64,000 bases of DNA from an uncultured Blautia sp. (GTDB taxonomy: Bacteria; Bacillota; Clostridia; Lachnospirales; Lachnospiraceae), in assembly GCA_934364795.1 (NCBI GenBank), contig CAKRMK010000011.1, positions 1 to 64,000 on the forward strand, given 5' to 3'. The notes under the pieces are model-generated. The model did not search any database, was not told the origin of the DNA, and saw only the letters and a list, made by a program, of their open reading frames with translations. Position numbers and translations under genes: made by a program. Positions 15,680 to 24,400 of this stretch are shown piece after piece; the stretch's first letter is position 1; each line of letters starts with the position of its first letter.

Positions 15680-15737
15680 AAACAAGAAAACAAGTAAGAT
15701 TTCTGCAAAAAGAATTCCTGCTTGTTTTCTTGTTTTT
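15680..15737 (+). terminator. Terminator after the methyltransferase
   Basis: Long stem AACAAGAAAACAAGTAAGA / CTGCTTGTTTTCTTGTT followed by T6. It could also work in the other direction. Confidence 0.8.
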
Positions 15738-15773
15738 TATTTTCAATTATTCCGTAACTAGAAAAATCACACC

Positions 15774-15937
15774 AGAGCCTGTTTGAAAAAGGCTTTCTGC
15801 AAGATATGCGTCAACAATTTGCGGGAGATTTTACCCAGATAAGAGCATCGTAGCGGGCTACGGAGGCAGAATTCGGGTAAAATATACCGCAAAGTGGGGT
15901 GTGCAGATTGTGGAAATGCTTTTTTCAAACACGCTCT
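15774..15937 (+). repeat. Family A palindromic element that supplies the MATE stop codon
   Basis: Full copy, AGAGCCTGTTTGAAAAAGG ... TTTTTCAAACACGCTCTA. Its right end overlaps the 3' end of the minus-strand MATE gene: the last codons SLERV and the TGA stop are read from the element's terminal sequence. Confidence 0.88.
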
Positions 15938-17268
15938 AATGAACTGCCAGAAGAAAAAAGATTCTTACGAATAATGCAGACCGCCAGCCCTGCAGTTGCT
16001 ACGTCCGCACATGCCTGTGAAACAAGCACACCAGTATATCCAAATACTCTGGACATTATCAGCAGTACAATTACATAAAGGACTCCTTGTCTGCTCACTG
16101 ACAAGGTAAACGCGCCTAATGCATTTCCCACAGACTGGCATACACAGGTAGATACCAGTGTAACAGCCATAAAAGTCATGCCAAGCTGCTGATACCGAAG
16201 CATCCTTGCGCCGTTTGCAATAATCTCCGGGTCATCCATGAAAATTCTCATGATTGCAGGTGCAAAAACGCTCATAATAACTGTAAATCCCAGTCCCAGA
16301 CCTGCTTCAAGTGCATATGCAAATTTCAGAATTTCTTTCAGGCGTTTCTGGTTTTTTGCCCCGTAATTATATCCGATCAGTGGCTGACCTCCAAACGCAA
16401 ATCCAACCAGAATCATCGCTGTAATCATATTTGCCTTTAATGCAATTCCCATTGCCGCGATCTTGTCCGTACCATACGGAAGCAAAAAATGATTTGTCAT
16501 CATAACCATGAAGCTCTGCATCATATTTGTAATGGAAGAAGGAATTCCGATTGTCAGAATATCCCTGACCATGATTACGGGAATCTTTGCATCTGACAGA
16601 GAAACTGACAGACGTTTTGCTTTTTTCGCGATAACATAAATATAATAAACATCAGCCACCACGTTTCCCAATACAGTTGCAATTGCCGCTCCTGCAGCTC
16701 CCTGTTTCAAGACAAAAATAAACACCGGATCCAGAATAATATTTATAATTGAACCAATAACTGATCCTGTCATTGCCTGAGATGCAAGTCCTTCCGTTCT
16801 CAAAATATTGCTGGGAACCAGACCAAAAATAATAAAAACAGCACCAATTACAATCCATTTATAGTAATCCATTGCGTATTTCCAGGTCGTTTCATCCGCG
16901 CCAAGTATACCCAGGATCTGGTTCCGGAAAATCAGAAGAATCACTGTTACACAAAGCCCGAAAACAACTGCCGCCCAGACACAAAATGCACTGGTCCTTT
17001 TCGCATCCTCTTCTCTCTTCTCCCCAAACAGCCGGGATATTACCGAACTTCCGCCCAGGCCAAAAATATCTCCAAAAGCAATCATCATTGTAAACACCGG
17101 CACTACAAGCGATACTCCTGCAACCAGCTCCTGTACTCCTGTCATTGCAATAAAATACGTATCCACCATATTATAAACCAGGGATACCATCATACTAAGT
17201 ACCACCGGAAGCGCAAGCTTCATATATGCCTTTGCCACCGGCGTTTTTTCAAATAATCCGTTTTCCAT
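15925..17268 (-). CDS. MATE-family multidrug/sodium antiporter
   Basis: 447-residue inner-membrane exporter with about 12 hydrophobic segments in two related halves, starting ENGLFEKTPVAKAYMKLALP. Family length and the paired QPLIGYNYGAKN and GGSSVISRLFG regions fit the DinF/NorM-like MATE group. The start is the ATG at 17266-17268, preceded by AAAGGAGAA; a longer upstream frame runs through a family C repeat and is rejected. The C-terminus is unusual because the last residues and the stop codon come from a family A element. The substrate is unknown. It is close to the ACGX cassette but separated by three genes or elements. Confidence 0.92.
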   Translation of the reverse strand: MENGLFEKTPVAKAYMKLALPVVLSMMVSLVYNMVDTYFIAMTGVQELVAGVSLVVPVFTMMIAFGDIFGLGGSSVISRLFGEKREEDAKRTSAFCVWAAVVFGLCVTVILLIFRNQILGILGADETTWKYAMDYYKWIVIGAVFIIFGLVPSNILRTEGLASQAMTGSVIGSIINIILDPVFIFVLKQGAAGAAIATVLGNVVADVYYIYVIAKKAKRLSVSLSDAKIPVIMVRDILTIGIPSSITNMMQSFMVMMTNHFLLPYGTDKIAAMGIALKANMITAMILVGFAFGGQPLIGYNYGAKNQKRLKEILKFAYALEAGLGLGFTVIMSVFAPAIMRIFMDDPEIIANGARMLRYQQLGMTFMAVTLVSTCVCQSVGNALGAFTLSVSRQGVLYVIVLLIMSRVFGYTGVLVSQACADVATAGLAVCIIRKNLFSSGSSLERV

Positions 17269-17280
17269 GTTTCTCCTTTC

Positions 17281-17392
17281 TCTGCCTGCGGCGGGCGCTT
17301 TACATCTGCCTTTTTTGCCACAGTGCACTTCTGCCTGATAGGGCTTTTTAATGTAATCGGGAATTCCAGCTGAATTTACTGCTACATCAAAA
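17281..17392. repeat. Dispersed repeat family C, copy 3
   Basis: Starts GCCTGCGGCGGGCGCTT and contains GATAGGGCTTTTTAATGTAATCGG and GAATTTACTGCTACA. It occupies the leader region of the MATE gene on the minus strand. Confidence 0.65.
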
Positions 17393-17425
17393 AAAAATCC
17401 ATAACCCGAAAAATGGATTATGGAT
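17387..17425 (-). terminator. Terminator downstream of phzF-like gene
   Basis: Read on the minus strand: ATCCATAA, 13-nt loop, TTATGGAT, then about nine T. It lies 74 nt after the stop at 17499. Confidence 0.85.
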
Positions 17426-17498
17426 GTCCGACCGTAGCACTGGAAATTCCGACGCCCTATCATATTTATTTTTACCGGATAATTCTAGCAAAAACAGC

Positions 17499-18290
17499 TC
17501 ATTTTGTCAACAAAGATGCCACTATTTCAGAGATTGCCACCAGAGTCGCTTCCCCGCTGATTGTAATTCTGTTTCCCTCCTGAAGCGTACAATGCAAATA
17601 TCCGCCGCGCTTTGACGCCTGATATGCAAAAATGTCCTTTTTCTTTAATTTTTCTGCCCAGTATGCTGCGATCTGACAATGAGCAGAGCCACAAACAGGA
17701 TCTTCTGCAATGCTTAATTTAGGACAAAAGCTGCGAGAAACGCAATCCACATCTGTCCCTTTGGCAGTTGCATTTTGGATTCTACCCTCTATTCCAAGCA
17801 AAAGCTCCTGATTTGGATTCATATTTTTAACAATATCCGCAGATTCAAACACACACACCAAATCCAGCCCTAATACAGCCTTTACGGGGCGTACACCAAA
17901 TGCTTTTTCCATATCATCCGTAACAGGTATTTCCCGTAATTCATACGTTGGAAAATCCATTTCATATAAGTTTCCATTTCTGTGAATGATTAATTCTCCA
18001 CTAAGCGTATTAAATCTTACTTCACTTTTATCTTTTTCATAATAATTTAAAATAACGTAAGAAGACGCCAGTGTAGCGTGGCCACATAATTCAACCTCTG
18101 TTCCCGGAGTAAACCAGCGAAGATGATATCCTGCTTCTTCTTTCACAATAAATGCGGTTTCTGAAAGATTGTTCTCCATGGCCAGTTTCATCATAGCTTC
18201 CTCTGAAGGCCAACTGTCCATCACACAAACAGCAGCCGGATTTCCAGAAAACGGCTTGTCTGTAAATGCATCTACAATATATTGTTTCAT
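17499..18290 (-). CDS. PhzF-family isomerase/epimerase
   Basis: 263 residues. Typical start YIVDAFTDKPFSGNPAAVCVM, then NNLSETAFIVKEEAGYHLRWFTPGTEVELCGHATLAS, where the Glu of SETAF is the usual catalytic residue, and the second-half signature DPVCGSAHCQIAAYW. PhzF proteins fold like diaminopimelate epimerase. Most members have unknown substrates, and only the phenazine enzyme is well characterised. No phenazine genes are nearby, so the name should not be read as a function. Monocistronic, with a strong terminator downstream. Confidence 0.88.
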   Translation of the reverse strand: MKQYIVDAFTDKPFSGNPAAVCVMDSWPSEEAMMKLAMENNLSETAFIVKEEAGYHLRWFTPGTEVELCGHATLASSYVILNYYEKDKSEVRFNTLSGELIIHRNGNLYEMDFPTYELREIPVTDDMEKAFGVRPVKAVLGLDLVCVFESADIVKNMNPNQELLLGIEGRIQNATAKGTDVDCVSRSFCPKLSIAEDPVCGSAHCQIAAYWAEKLKKKDIFAYQASKRGGYLHCTLQEGNRITISGEATLVAISEIVASLLTK

Positions 18291-18513
18291 GTTAATCTCC
18301 TCCCCAGTTCCACAACCAGAGTGTGTTTTTTATCTGATGATGTGTATTCTTTATCTTCTGGTAATGCTTTATATGCATCTCTGCCCATTTTTATTTTTAT
18401 AGATTCTTTTTTATAAAAGTGATAAATAAGTCCTTTTTATTGTACATATCCGTTTTATTGTACTTTGCTGTCGTTTTATGTCTTAATGTTTTATATCCCG
18501 CTGTTTTTCCATT

Positions 18514-18675
18514 AGAGCGTGCCCCCAAAAGGCTTTCTGCAAGATGTACGTCACAATTTGTGGAATATTTTGTTCGGATAAAGACGTCCCAGAGGGCTAC
18601 GGAGGCAGAATTCGAGCAAAATATACCGCAAAGTGGGGCGTGCAGATTGCGGGAATGATTTTGGGGGCACGCTCT
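18514..18675 (+). repeat. Family A palindromic element, GC-arm variant
   Basis: AGAGCGTGCCCCCAAAAGG ... TTTTGGGGGCACGCTCT. Five consecutive arm positions differ from the usual TTTGA/TCAAA type, and both arms have changed together so that pairing is kept. It fills the middle of the 18291-18797 gap. The rest of the gap is T-rich, with TTTTATTGTACTTT-type motifs at 18432-18480. Confidence 0.9.
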
Positions 18676-18797
18676 GGCACGACAATATTTTAAATAAAAC
18701 AGAAAACATGCTCTATTTGTTTACGATTTTATCTGAAATTTTCATCATATAAACAACAAGATAATAACACAAACTTCAACGAATATCTAAAGTCTTT

Positions 18798-18826
18798 TTG
18801 ACGCAAATAATACCATTTGCTATAAT
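18798..18826 (+). promoter_or_regulatory. Promoter of the secreted protein gene
   Basis: TTGACG, 17-bp spacer, TATAAT at 18821-18826; close to consensus. Confidence 0.85.
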
Positions 18827-18875
18827 AATGCATATCAAAGGCGTAAAATCAAACCAAGAAAAGGAGACGAAAAAG

Positions 18876-19583
18876 ATGAAAAAGATTTTAAAACGTGTTG
18901 CACCTGTTTTACTGACTCTTGTTGCAGTAATATTATCTGCCGCAATTGTCAACGCCAAACCAGTAACCGGAACCTCTCAAGTTTTCACCTTATACCCATC
19001 CGGATCAAAGGCATACAATGAGAGCAGACGAATTTACACCACTGCAAATGAGGCAAACCTTATTACCGAGTCCTATTATGGAAATGTTCCAACAGCATTG
19101 AAATCCCAGAATACCAAAATCGTATCTACTTTGTACCGTACAAATTATGCACCATCTATAGCATCCATGAAGTACAAAGCACCTTATTTAAAAGTAAAAG
19201 CAAAAGGAACTACAACTGTTACATACAAGATTGCAAAAACAACCTACAAACACAAAATAACAGTATTAAAATACACCACTCCTTTTACTTCTATAAAGGT
19301 TGGTAATCTGAAGCTTACAAACACTTTTAAAACAAAGTCCAACTACACTTTAAGTTATAAGAAATATAAAAACAAAACCTTAAAGCTGCAGTTCAAACTG
19401 AAAAATGGCTGGTTATTAAGCACCTATTATCTTGAAAATCCAAAAGTGGTTCAGGAAGGCAGACCTAATTGGCTTTCAAGCGGTGATTCCTTTAAAGTAA
19501 CAAAGAAAGATTCTGCTTTACTTATGTATGCATATAATGAAAAAACAAAACAGCAGGAACAGTGCCTTGTTTTCTTTAGATAG
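18876..19583 (+). CDS. Secreted Lys/Thr/Tyr-rich hypothetical protein
   Basis: 235 residues with a clear Sec signal peptide: basic KKILKRV, hydrophobic core, cleavage after VNA. The mature part is rich in Lys, Thr and Tyr (KVKAKGTTTVTYKIAKTTYKHKITVLKY). It alternates like beta-strands, recalling bacterial Ig-like (BIG2-type) surface domains, but I cannot assign a family. The start is the ATG at 18876 with AAGGAG 9 nt upstream. Any earlier in-frame start falls inside the promoter. It has its own promoter and a terminator, is on the plus strand and is flanked by family A copies. Confidence 0.75.
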   Translation: MKKILKRVAPVLLTLVAVILSAAIVNAKPVTGTSQVFTLYPSGSKAYNESRRIYTTANEANLITESYYGNVPTALKSQNTKIVSTLYRTNYAPSIASMKYKAPYLKVKAKGTTTVTYKIAKTTYKHKITVLKYTTPFTSIKVGNLKLTNTFKTKSNYTLSYKKYKNKTLKLQFKLKNGWLLSTYYLENPKVVQEGRPNWLSSGDSFKVTKKDSALLMYAYNEKTKQQEQCLVFFR

Positions 19584-19626
19584 TTGATGTAAAAAACTAT
19601 TTAGAAGCTGATAAACAAAGTAAAAA

Positions 19627-19668
19627 AAGCGACCCCGGAACTTCATATTCAAAGTTTCAGGGTCATTT
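19627..19668 (+). terminator. Terminator after the secreted protein gene
   Basis: GACCCCGGAACTT / AAGTTTCAGGGTC stem followed by ATTTTTA; an A-run precedes it. Confidence 0.8.
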
Positions 19669-19693
19669 TTATACTTTTGTTTTGATGTTTTCC

Positions 19694-19855
19694 TAAAACG
19701 TGCCATCAAAAGGCTTTCTGCAAGATATACGTCACAATTTGTGGGAAATTTTACCCGGTTGAGGTCGTTGTAGCGGACTACGACAACTGAATTCGAGTAA
19801 AATATACCGTAAAGTTGGGCGTACAGATTGCCGGAATGTTTTTTTGCACGTTCTA
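19694..19855 (+). repeat. Family A palindromic element, diverged arms
   Basis: AACGTGCCATCAAAAGGC ... TTTTTTTGCACGTT, with the usual centre (GCAAGATATACGTCACAATT, AAAATATACCGTAAAG). It ends 7 bp before the stop of the DUF4340 gene. Confidence 0.85.
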
Positions 19856-19862
19856 GTGTCAC

Positions 19863-21962
19863 CTACGCTTCATCATCTGAGCTTCCACTATCTGCATTGG
19901 CAGCATTTGAATTTTCGGCATCCGCATTGTTAGCATCTGAATTTTCACTATCTGCATTTTCAGTATCTGCATCGTTGACAGCTGTGCTCTCGATGTCCTC
20001 ATTTTCTGCATTTTCACTGTCTGCGTTTTCATCTATACCTGCCAGATTTTCAAATGCTGTAAACAGTTCTTTCACTGTCATCTTATTTACCAGATAGGTT
20101 TTATCATTTACAACAGCTGCATAATAGTTAGTATCATAAGCATAGTATTTAACTAACATATCATTTCCATCAGTGTCTTTAAATGTAACTCTCATTTCCG
20201 GTTCCACGTTAGATTCAAACTTATCTGTCAAACGTTTCTGTGCAGCCATATTAATCAGCTTATTGTAGAATGTCGTAAATGTTGTACTGTCCTCCAGCTT
20301 TTGACCATCTAAATCATAAGATAATGTAACAGATGCGGTCGATGCAGTTGAATCCGTTGAACCAGTTGAATCAGTGGCATCACTGCCGTCCGTCGTGGTA
20401 GAAATTACATCGGAGTCTTCGTCAGAGGATTCATCTGTAGCATTCTCATCTGCTGTATCTTCTGCATCTTCATCCTCTGATGTTTCACGTGAAACATTTA
20501 CTGTGTACTCTGAATTTTTATAGTCTACTTTCAAGCTATCCAGATTGTTTACAGACAGATAGCTTACTGTCATATCCCAGAAATCTGCATCTGTTTTTCC
20601 AATAAAGGTGTCCAGGGAGTCTTCTGATATTGTATATATCTCATTGCTGCCATTTACTCTGACATATCTGCCTCCATCAGAAGACTGATCGCCAATCTCA
20701 ATTACAAGCTGGCGATCTACCATCTCTGTTATCTCTTCTTCGGTTTCTTCAGCATTTGCTTCTGTTTCCGTGCCATCTGTTGCATTTTCTGCATCCTCTG
20801 CACTTGCTTCCGTTTCCGTGCCATCTGTTGCATTTTCTACATCCTCTGCACTTACTTCCGTTTCCGTGCCATCTGTTGCATTTTCTACATCCTCTGCACT
20901 TACTTCTGTTTCCGTGCCATCTGTTGCATTTTCTGCATCCTCTGCACTTACTTCCGTTTCCGTGCCATCTGTTGCATTTTCTACATTCTCTGCACTTGAT
21001 TCTGTTTCTGAACTTTTCTCTGTTGTTTCCGAATCAGTGGAATCCTCTTCTATGGATGCCTCTGTAGCGTCGTTATCGCCTGTTTCAGCTTCGTTTTCAC
21101 TATCAGACGAGTCTTTCTCCACTTCTTCCTGGTAATCGGCTGTAATCGTCGCATACGGCTTGGTTAATCCATACTGTGAAAGTTCTTCGTCCGTGCAATT
21201 ATAGTTTACAAAGCTTGCATAAGCCATACTGGATAATGCACTTGTCAGTGACGTTGCTTTTGCAGAATCTGCCTTTTCTGTTTCCTCTGTCCCGCCTGTG
21301 GTTCCCGTAACGTTCCAGAAGTTATTCTCATCTTCTTCAACGGTATAAGCAGCTTCCGGTCCTGTCACTGAAACTTTTGTTACAGTAGAAGAATCTACAG
21401 TTGGGAAAGTACCGCTTTTTGCGAAATCATACAGACCACCTTCAAAGGACTGGAAGGTTGTACTTCCAACTACATACACAGTAGAAGAATCATTGTTCAA
21501 TTCAATGTATTCCTGACTGGTGGAATCATTTTCCATTCCTACCTGTATCACTGTAGTTTCTCCATCCTCTGTAGTTATGGTGATGGTATTTTCCGGCTGG
21601 TCAAGCTCATATTCCGAAACATCTTCCACATTTTCCAGGGTTCTTTCTGCTGTCACAGAGCTAAAAGAACCAGCCAGGGTATCCAGTTTATCCTGATCTA
21701 CAGGAAATTCGCTTTCATCACTTTTTATCCAGGTATCTCCGTCTTTTTCAAAAGTAACTTCTTTTTTGTCAATAATAAATTTGATGGATTTCACATCATC
21801 CGAAGAAATAGAAACAATTTCTTTTGTCTCGTCATTCTCCTCTTCGCTTTCAGTCTCTTTGGCGTCCTGCTTCGCCACGTAGGTTTTTACACCTACGTAA
21901 GCGCCGCTAAGAACTACCAGAACACCGACTGCTGCAACAAGTTTTACTGATTTTTTCTTCAT
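19863..21962 (-). CDS. DUF4340-domain protein of a Gld-like ABC system
   Basis: 699 residues. A single N-terminal membrane segment (about residues 8-27) is followed by an extracytoplasmic domain with DUF4340 character (IKFIIDKKEVTFEKDGDTWIKSD). In the middle, about residues 320-405, is an acidic tandem repeat (ATDGTETEVSAEDVEN, five copies), with another Asp/Ser-rich linker (DESSDEDSD) later and an acidic tail. DUF4340 genes usually follow the GldG-like gene, as here: its ATG overlaps the upstream stop (ATGA). A parS lies inside the gene at 20481-20496. The transported substrate of the system is unknown. Confidence 0.85.
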   Translation of the reverse strand: MKKKSVKLVAAVGVLVVLSGAYVGVKTYVAKQDAKETESEEENDETKEIVSISSDDVKSIKFIIDKKEVTFEKDGDTWIKSDESEFPVDQDKLDTLAGSFSSVTAERTLENVEDVSEYELDQPENTITITTEDGETTVIQVGMENDSTSQEYIELNNDSSTVYVVGSTTFQSFEGGLYDFAKSGTFPTVDSSTVTKVSVTGPEAAYTVEEDENNFWNVTGTTGGTEETEKADSAKATSLTSALSSMAYASFVNYNCTDEELSQYGLTKPYATITADYQEEVEKDSSDSENEAETGDNDATEASIEEDSTDSETTEKSSETESSAENVENATDGTETEVSAEDAENATDGTETEVSAEDVENATDGTETEVSAEDVENATDGTETEASAEDAENATDGTETEANAEETEEEITEMVDRQLVIEIGDQSSDGGRYVRVNGSNEIYTISEDSLDTFIGKTDADFWDMTVSYLSVNNLDSLKVDYKNSEYTVNVSRETSEDEDAEDTADENATDESSDEDSDVISTTTDGSDATDSTGSTDSTASTASVTLSYDLDGQKLEDSTTFTTFYNKLINMAAQKRLTDKFESNVEPEMRVTFKDTDGNDMLVKYYAYDTNYYAAVVNDKTYLVNKMTVKELFTAFENLAGIDENADSENAENEDIESTAVNDADTENADSENSDANNADAENSNAANADSGSSDDEA
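20481..20496. promoter_or_regulatory. parS site 4 (inside the DUF4340 gene)
   Basis: Perfect TGTTTCACGTGAAACA, reading VSRET in the minus-strand frame. It is the parS farthest from the origin in this window, about 21 kb from the DnaA boxes. Confidence 0.95.
20752..20995 (-). repeat. In-frame 48-bp tandem repeat in the DUF4340 gene
   Basis: About five nearly identical 48-bp units encoding ATDGTETEVSAEDVEN. The high DNA identity between units suggests recent expansion. Confidence 0.85.
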
Positions 21963-23521
21963 CAGGCTTTTCTCCTCTTTAACCAGATCATAAATCCAAC
22001 AAGCAGGAAGGCTCCCGGAATCAGTCCAATAGTGCAGATTTTCCAGAAGCTTGCATCATATGCTGACAAGGTCAGATAAGATACCTCCAGACTCTTCGAC
22101 GGGATAGAAACAGTTGTTGTCTCTTCCGTATTTACAAGCGCACTTAAGGAGGCCATTACAAGCTTTTCATTACCACCAGATACCATCTGGTTTACCTGGC
22201 TTTGCAGCAAGTTTGATGTAGAATAATAAATAATATGAGTTTCTTCACCATCTCCAACGGACTCTGTAATACTTACGCCCAGGTCAAAAGGACCATCTAC
22301 ATCTCCGTCCTCTTTCTCAAGAGTTCCGCTGCTCACATCCGTTTTTGAGTATGCACTGTCAGAAGTTGTCAGAAGGCTCTCAATATTAACGGTATCCCTC
22401 ACATCCTCTGATTTCTGGATTCCCTGTGCATATGGCATAAGAATATAATATCCGGAAGAAGCAACGTCAGAAGTAATATCTGTACTGTTCACTGTTGGAA
22501 GCAGATAATACGGCATCTGCATTGCATAATGCCGGGAATCACCTTCAAAAACAAGTCCATCCACTCTGTTTATACCATAATTTTCCAGAACAGCATCAAA
22601 GTTTGGCATATCTTCTCCTGTATAATCAGAGAAAATCATAGCCTTTCCACCGTTTTCCAGATACTCAATAATTGCATTTTTTTCGTCTTCTGAAATATCA
22701 GTTGCCGGAGAATCAATAAGCAGACAGCCTGCATCTTCCGGCACACTGCCCTCTGAAATCAGATTCAGGGACTGAATATCCATGTTTGCCTTTTCAATAT
22801 CTTCTTTTACAGTAGAATCCAGTTCCTGTTCTCCATGGCCTTCCATAGTATATAAAACAGGAAGATCCTCGCTTGTCACATACGCAATTGCACTTGTAAT
22901 CTGTCCTTCACCATCAAAACCGGTAGTCTGATAGCTGTAAGTGTTGTAATCAAGTGAAGATTCGTAAATATTGTTATAATTTACAACTTTATTTCTATCT
23001 CCGCACACTACAATCAGACTGTTGGAGGATAAATTGTCACTTGTGTATTCACTGACAAATTTAGGATTTACGACAGGATCCTTCAGCTCTACTGTAATAT
23101 GGTCTGATTCATCCGCATATCTCTGAAGCAGATTGCTGATAGTTTCGTCTTCGCTTCCGCTCTGGGCTATCTGATAGATAGTTACATCCTTGTCCAGGTC
23201 TTTCAGCATTGCCTTGGTTTCATCCCCGATTGTATACAGTTTTTCAGCACTGATGTCAAGCTGAGTATACTTTGAAGGAAGATTTCCGGCTATCATATTT
23301 ATAACAATAATGATCGTCACAAAAACAACAATCATAACAGAGCTGTAACTTCCATTTTTTAAATACTTTTTATTGATTGAATCTTTAAATTTTCGTTTTT
23401 GTTTTTTATCATTATTGTTATTATTATCATTTGATGATAAATCGATATTTTTTTCGCTTTTCAGCTCTTTTTCTTCATTTTTGTTAATATTGTTATCATT
23501 TTTCTTCTTTCCGAACAACAT
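21962..23521 (-). CDS. GldG-like ABC-system auxiliary protein
   Basis: 519 residues. A charged, Asn/Lys-rich cytoplasmic N-terminus (about 1-58) precedes a membrane segment (VMIVVFVTIIIVINMIAG). The large extracytoplasmic domain carries the family signature LDISAEKLYTIGDETKAMLKDLDKDVTIYQI and the later VLYTMEGHGEQEL. A C-terminal membrane helix ends in LKRRKA. It belongs to the uncharacterised ABC-2 group named after the gliding-motility GldG, but Clostridia do not glide this way, so the name is only positional. It starts 12 nt after the permease gene and overlaps the next gene by ATGA. Confidence 0.85.
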   Translation of the reverse strand: MLFGKKKNDNNINKNEEKELKSEKNIDLSSNDNNNNNDKKQKRKFKDSINKKYLKNGSYSSVMIVVFVTIIIVINMIAGNLPSKYTQLDISAEKLYTIGDETKAMLKDLDKDVTIYQIAQSGSEDETISNLLQRYADESDHITVELKDPVVNPKFVSEYTSDNLSSNSLIVVCGDRNKVVNYNNIYESSLDYNTYSYQTTGFDGEGQITSAIAYVTSEDLPVLYTMEGHGEQELDSTVKEDIEKANMDIQSLNLISEGSVPEDAGCLLIDSPATDISEDEKNAIIEYLENGGKAMIFSDYTGEDMPNFDAVLENYGINRVDGLVFEGDSRHYAMQMPYYLLPTVNSTDITSDVASSGYYILMPYAQGIQKSEDVRDTVNIESLLTTSDSAYSKTDVSSGTLEKEDGDVDGPFDLGVSITESVGDGEETHIIYYSTSNLLQSQVNQMVSGGNEKLVMASLSALVNTEETTTVSIPSKSLEVSYLTLSAYDASFWKICTIGLIPGAFLLVGFMIWLKRRKA

Positions 23522-23533
23522 TTTCCCACCTCC

Positions 23534-24397
23534 TTAATTCCAGCGTCTCTTCAAAATTGTCTGCATGGTAAGGAATATGCAGATCGCGATTACGGACAAG
23601 AAATATAAGACACCTGTCACATCAAAAATACTGTTGGTGAAGTTTTCAAAATGAGAGCTTAAATTAAAGACTTCAAGCACCTTCTGAATACCACCTTCAA
23701 ATACACTGGATTTTACAAGATAAATCACAACCAGAGCAATTTCACCAACTACACAGATTGCTCCGGAAATCACCACATTCTTTATCATGCTGTAGATCAT
23801 AAGGCTGAGTGCAATGATAAGAAGCCCGAATGTTACAGCTGTAGACATTGCTGTCTGTGAAAAGAATGAGGAAATACCATTCATCATGTAAAATGCAAAT
23901 AAAAATACAAAGGTAAGAACAGCTGCAATTACCTGACTTTCTGTAATCGCAGAGAAAAATACGCCAATGGCGATATTTGCGCTTCCCAGAAGGAAAAATC
24001 CAAGAAGTGCAGTGTATGCGGAACCAAATTCTACAGTTCCAAATTTTGACATAATAAGGGGATAAGTGGCAAGTATGGCAACCGGAATTGCATAAATGGT
24101 TACTAATGCCAGATATTTACCCATTACAATACCAGATACAGATACCGGAGAAGTAAGAAGCAGCTGGTCTGTTTTCTGCTTTCTTTCTTCTGCAAGTACT
24201 CGCATGGTCAGGATCGGAACTGCGATCAGGAACACAAAGGTCATAGCGTTTAATGTATATTCAAATTTTGGATAAGCAGCTGAAAGCTGATAAGCTGAAA
24301 AATAAATACCTGCGATCAGCAATACAAAAAACATAAACAGATAGCCAACCATAGAAGTCAGGTAGCTTTTCAGCTCTCTTTTATAAATAGCAAGCAT
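23534..24397 (-). CDS. ABC-2 type permease (GldF-like)
   Basis: 287 residues, six hydrophobic segments, starting MLAIYKRELKSYLTSMVGYLF. The segment IAVPILTMRVLAEERKQKTDQLLLTSPVS is the amphipathic loop typical of GldF/NosY-like ABC-2 permeases. It pairs with the ATPase just upstream (3-nt gap) and the GldG-like and DUF4340 proteins downstream. Confidence 0.88.
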   Translation of the reverse strand: MLAIYKRELKSYLTSMVGYLFMFFVLLIAGIYFSAYQLSAAYPKFEYTLNAMTFVFLIAVPILTMRVLAEERKQKTDQLLLTSPVSVSGIVMGKYLALVTIYAIPVAILATYPLIMSKFGTVEFGSAYTALLGFFLLGSANIAIGVFFSAITESQVIAAVLTFVFLFAFYMMNGISSFFSQTAMSTAVTFGLLIIALSLMIYSMIKNVVISGAICVVGEIALVVIYLVKSSVFEGGIQKVLEVFNLSSHFENFTNSIFDVTGVLYFLSVIAICIFLTMQTILKRRWN

Positions 24398-24400
24398 GAT

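Noticed and set aside
20756..21135. Plus-strand frames of 103 and 121 codons opposite the DUF4340 repeats
   Set aside because: Shadow frames of the 48-bp coding repeat on the minus strand; no start signals.
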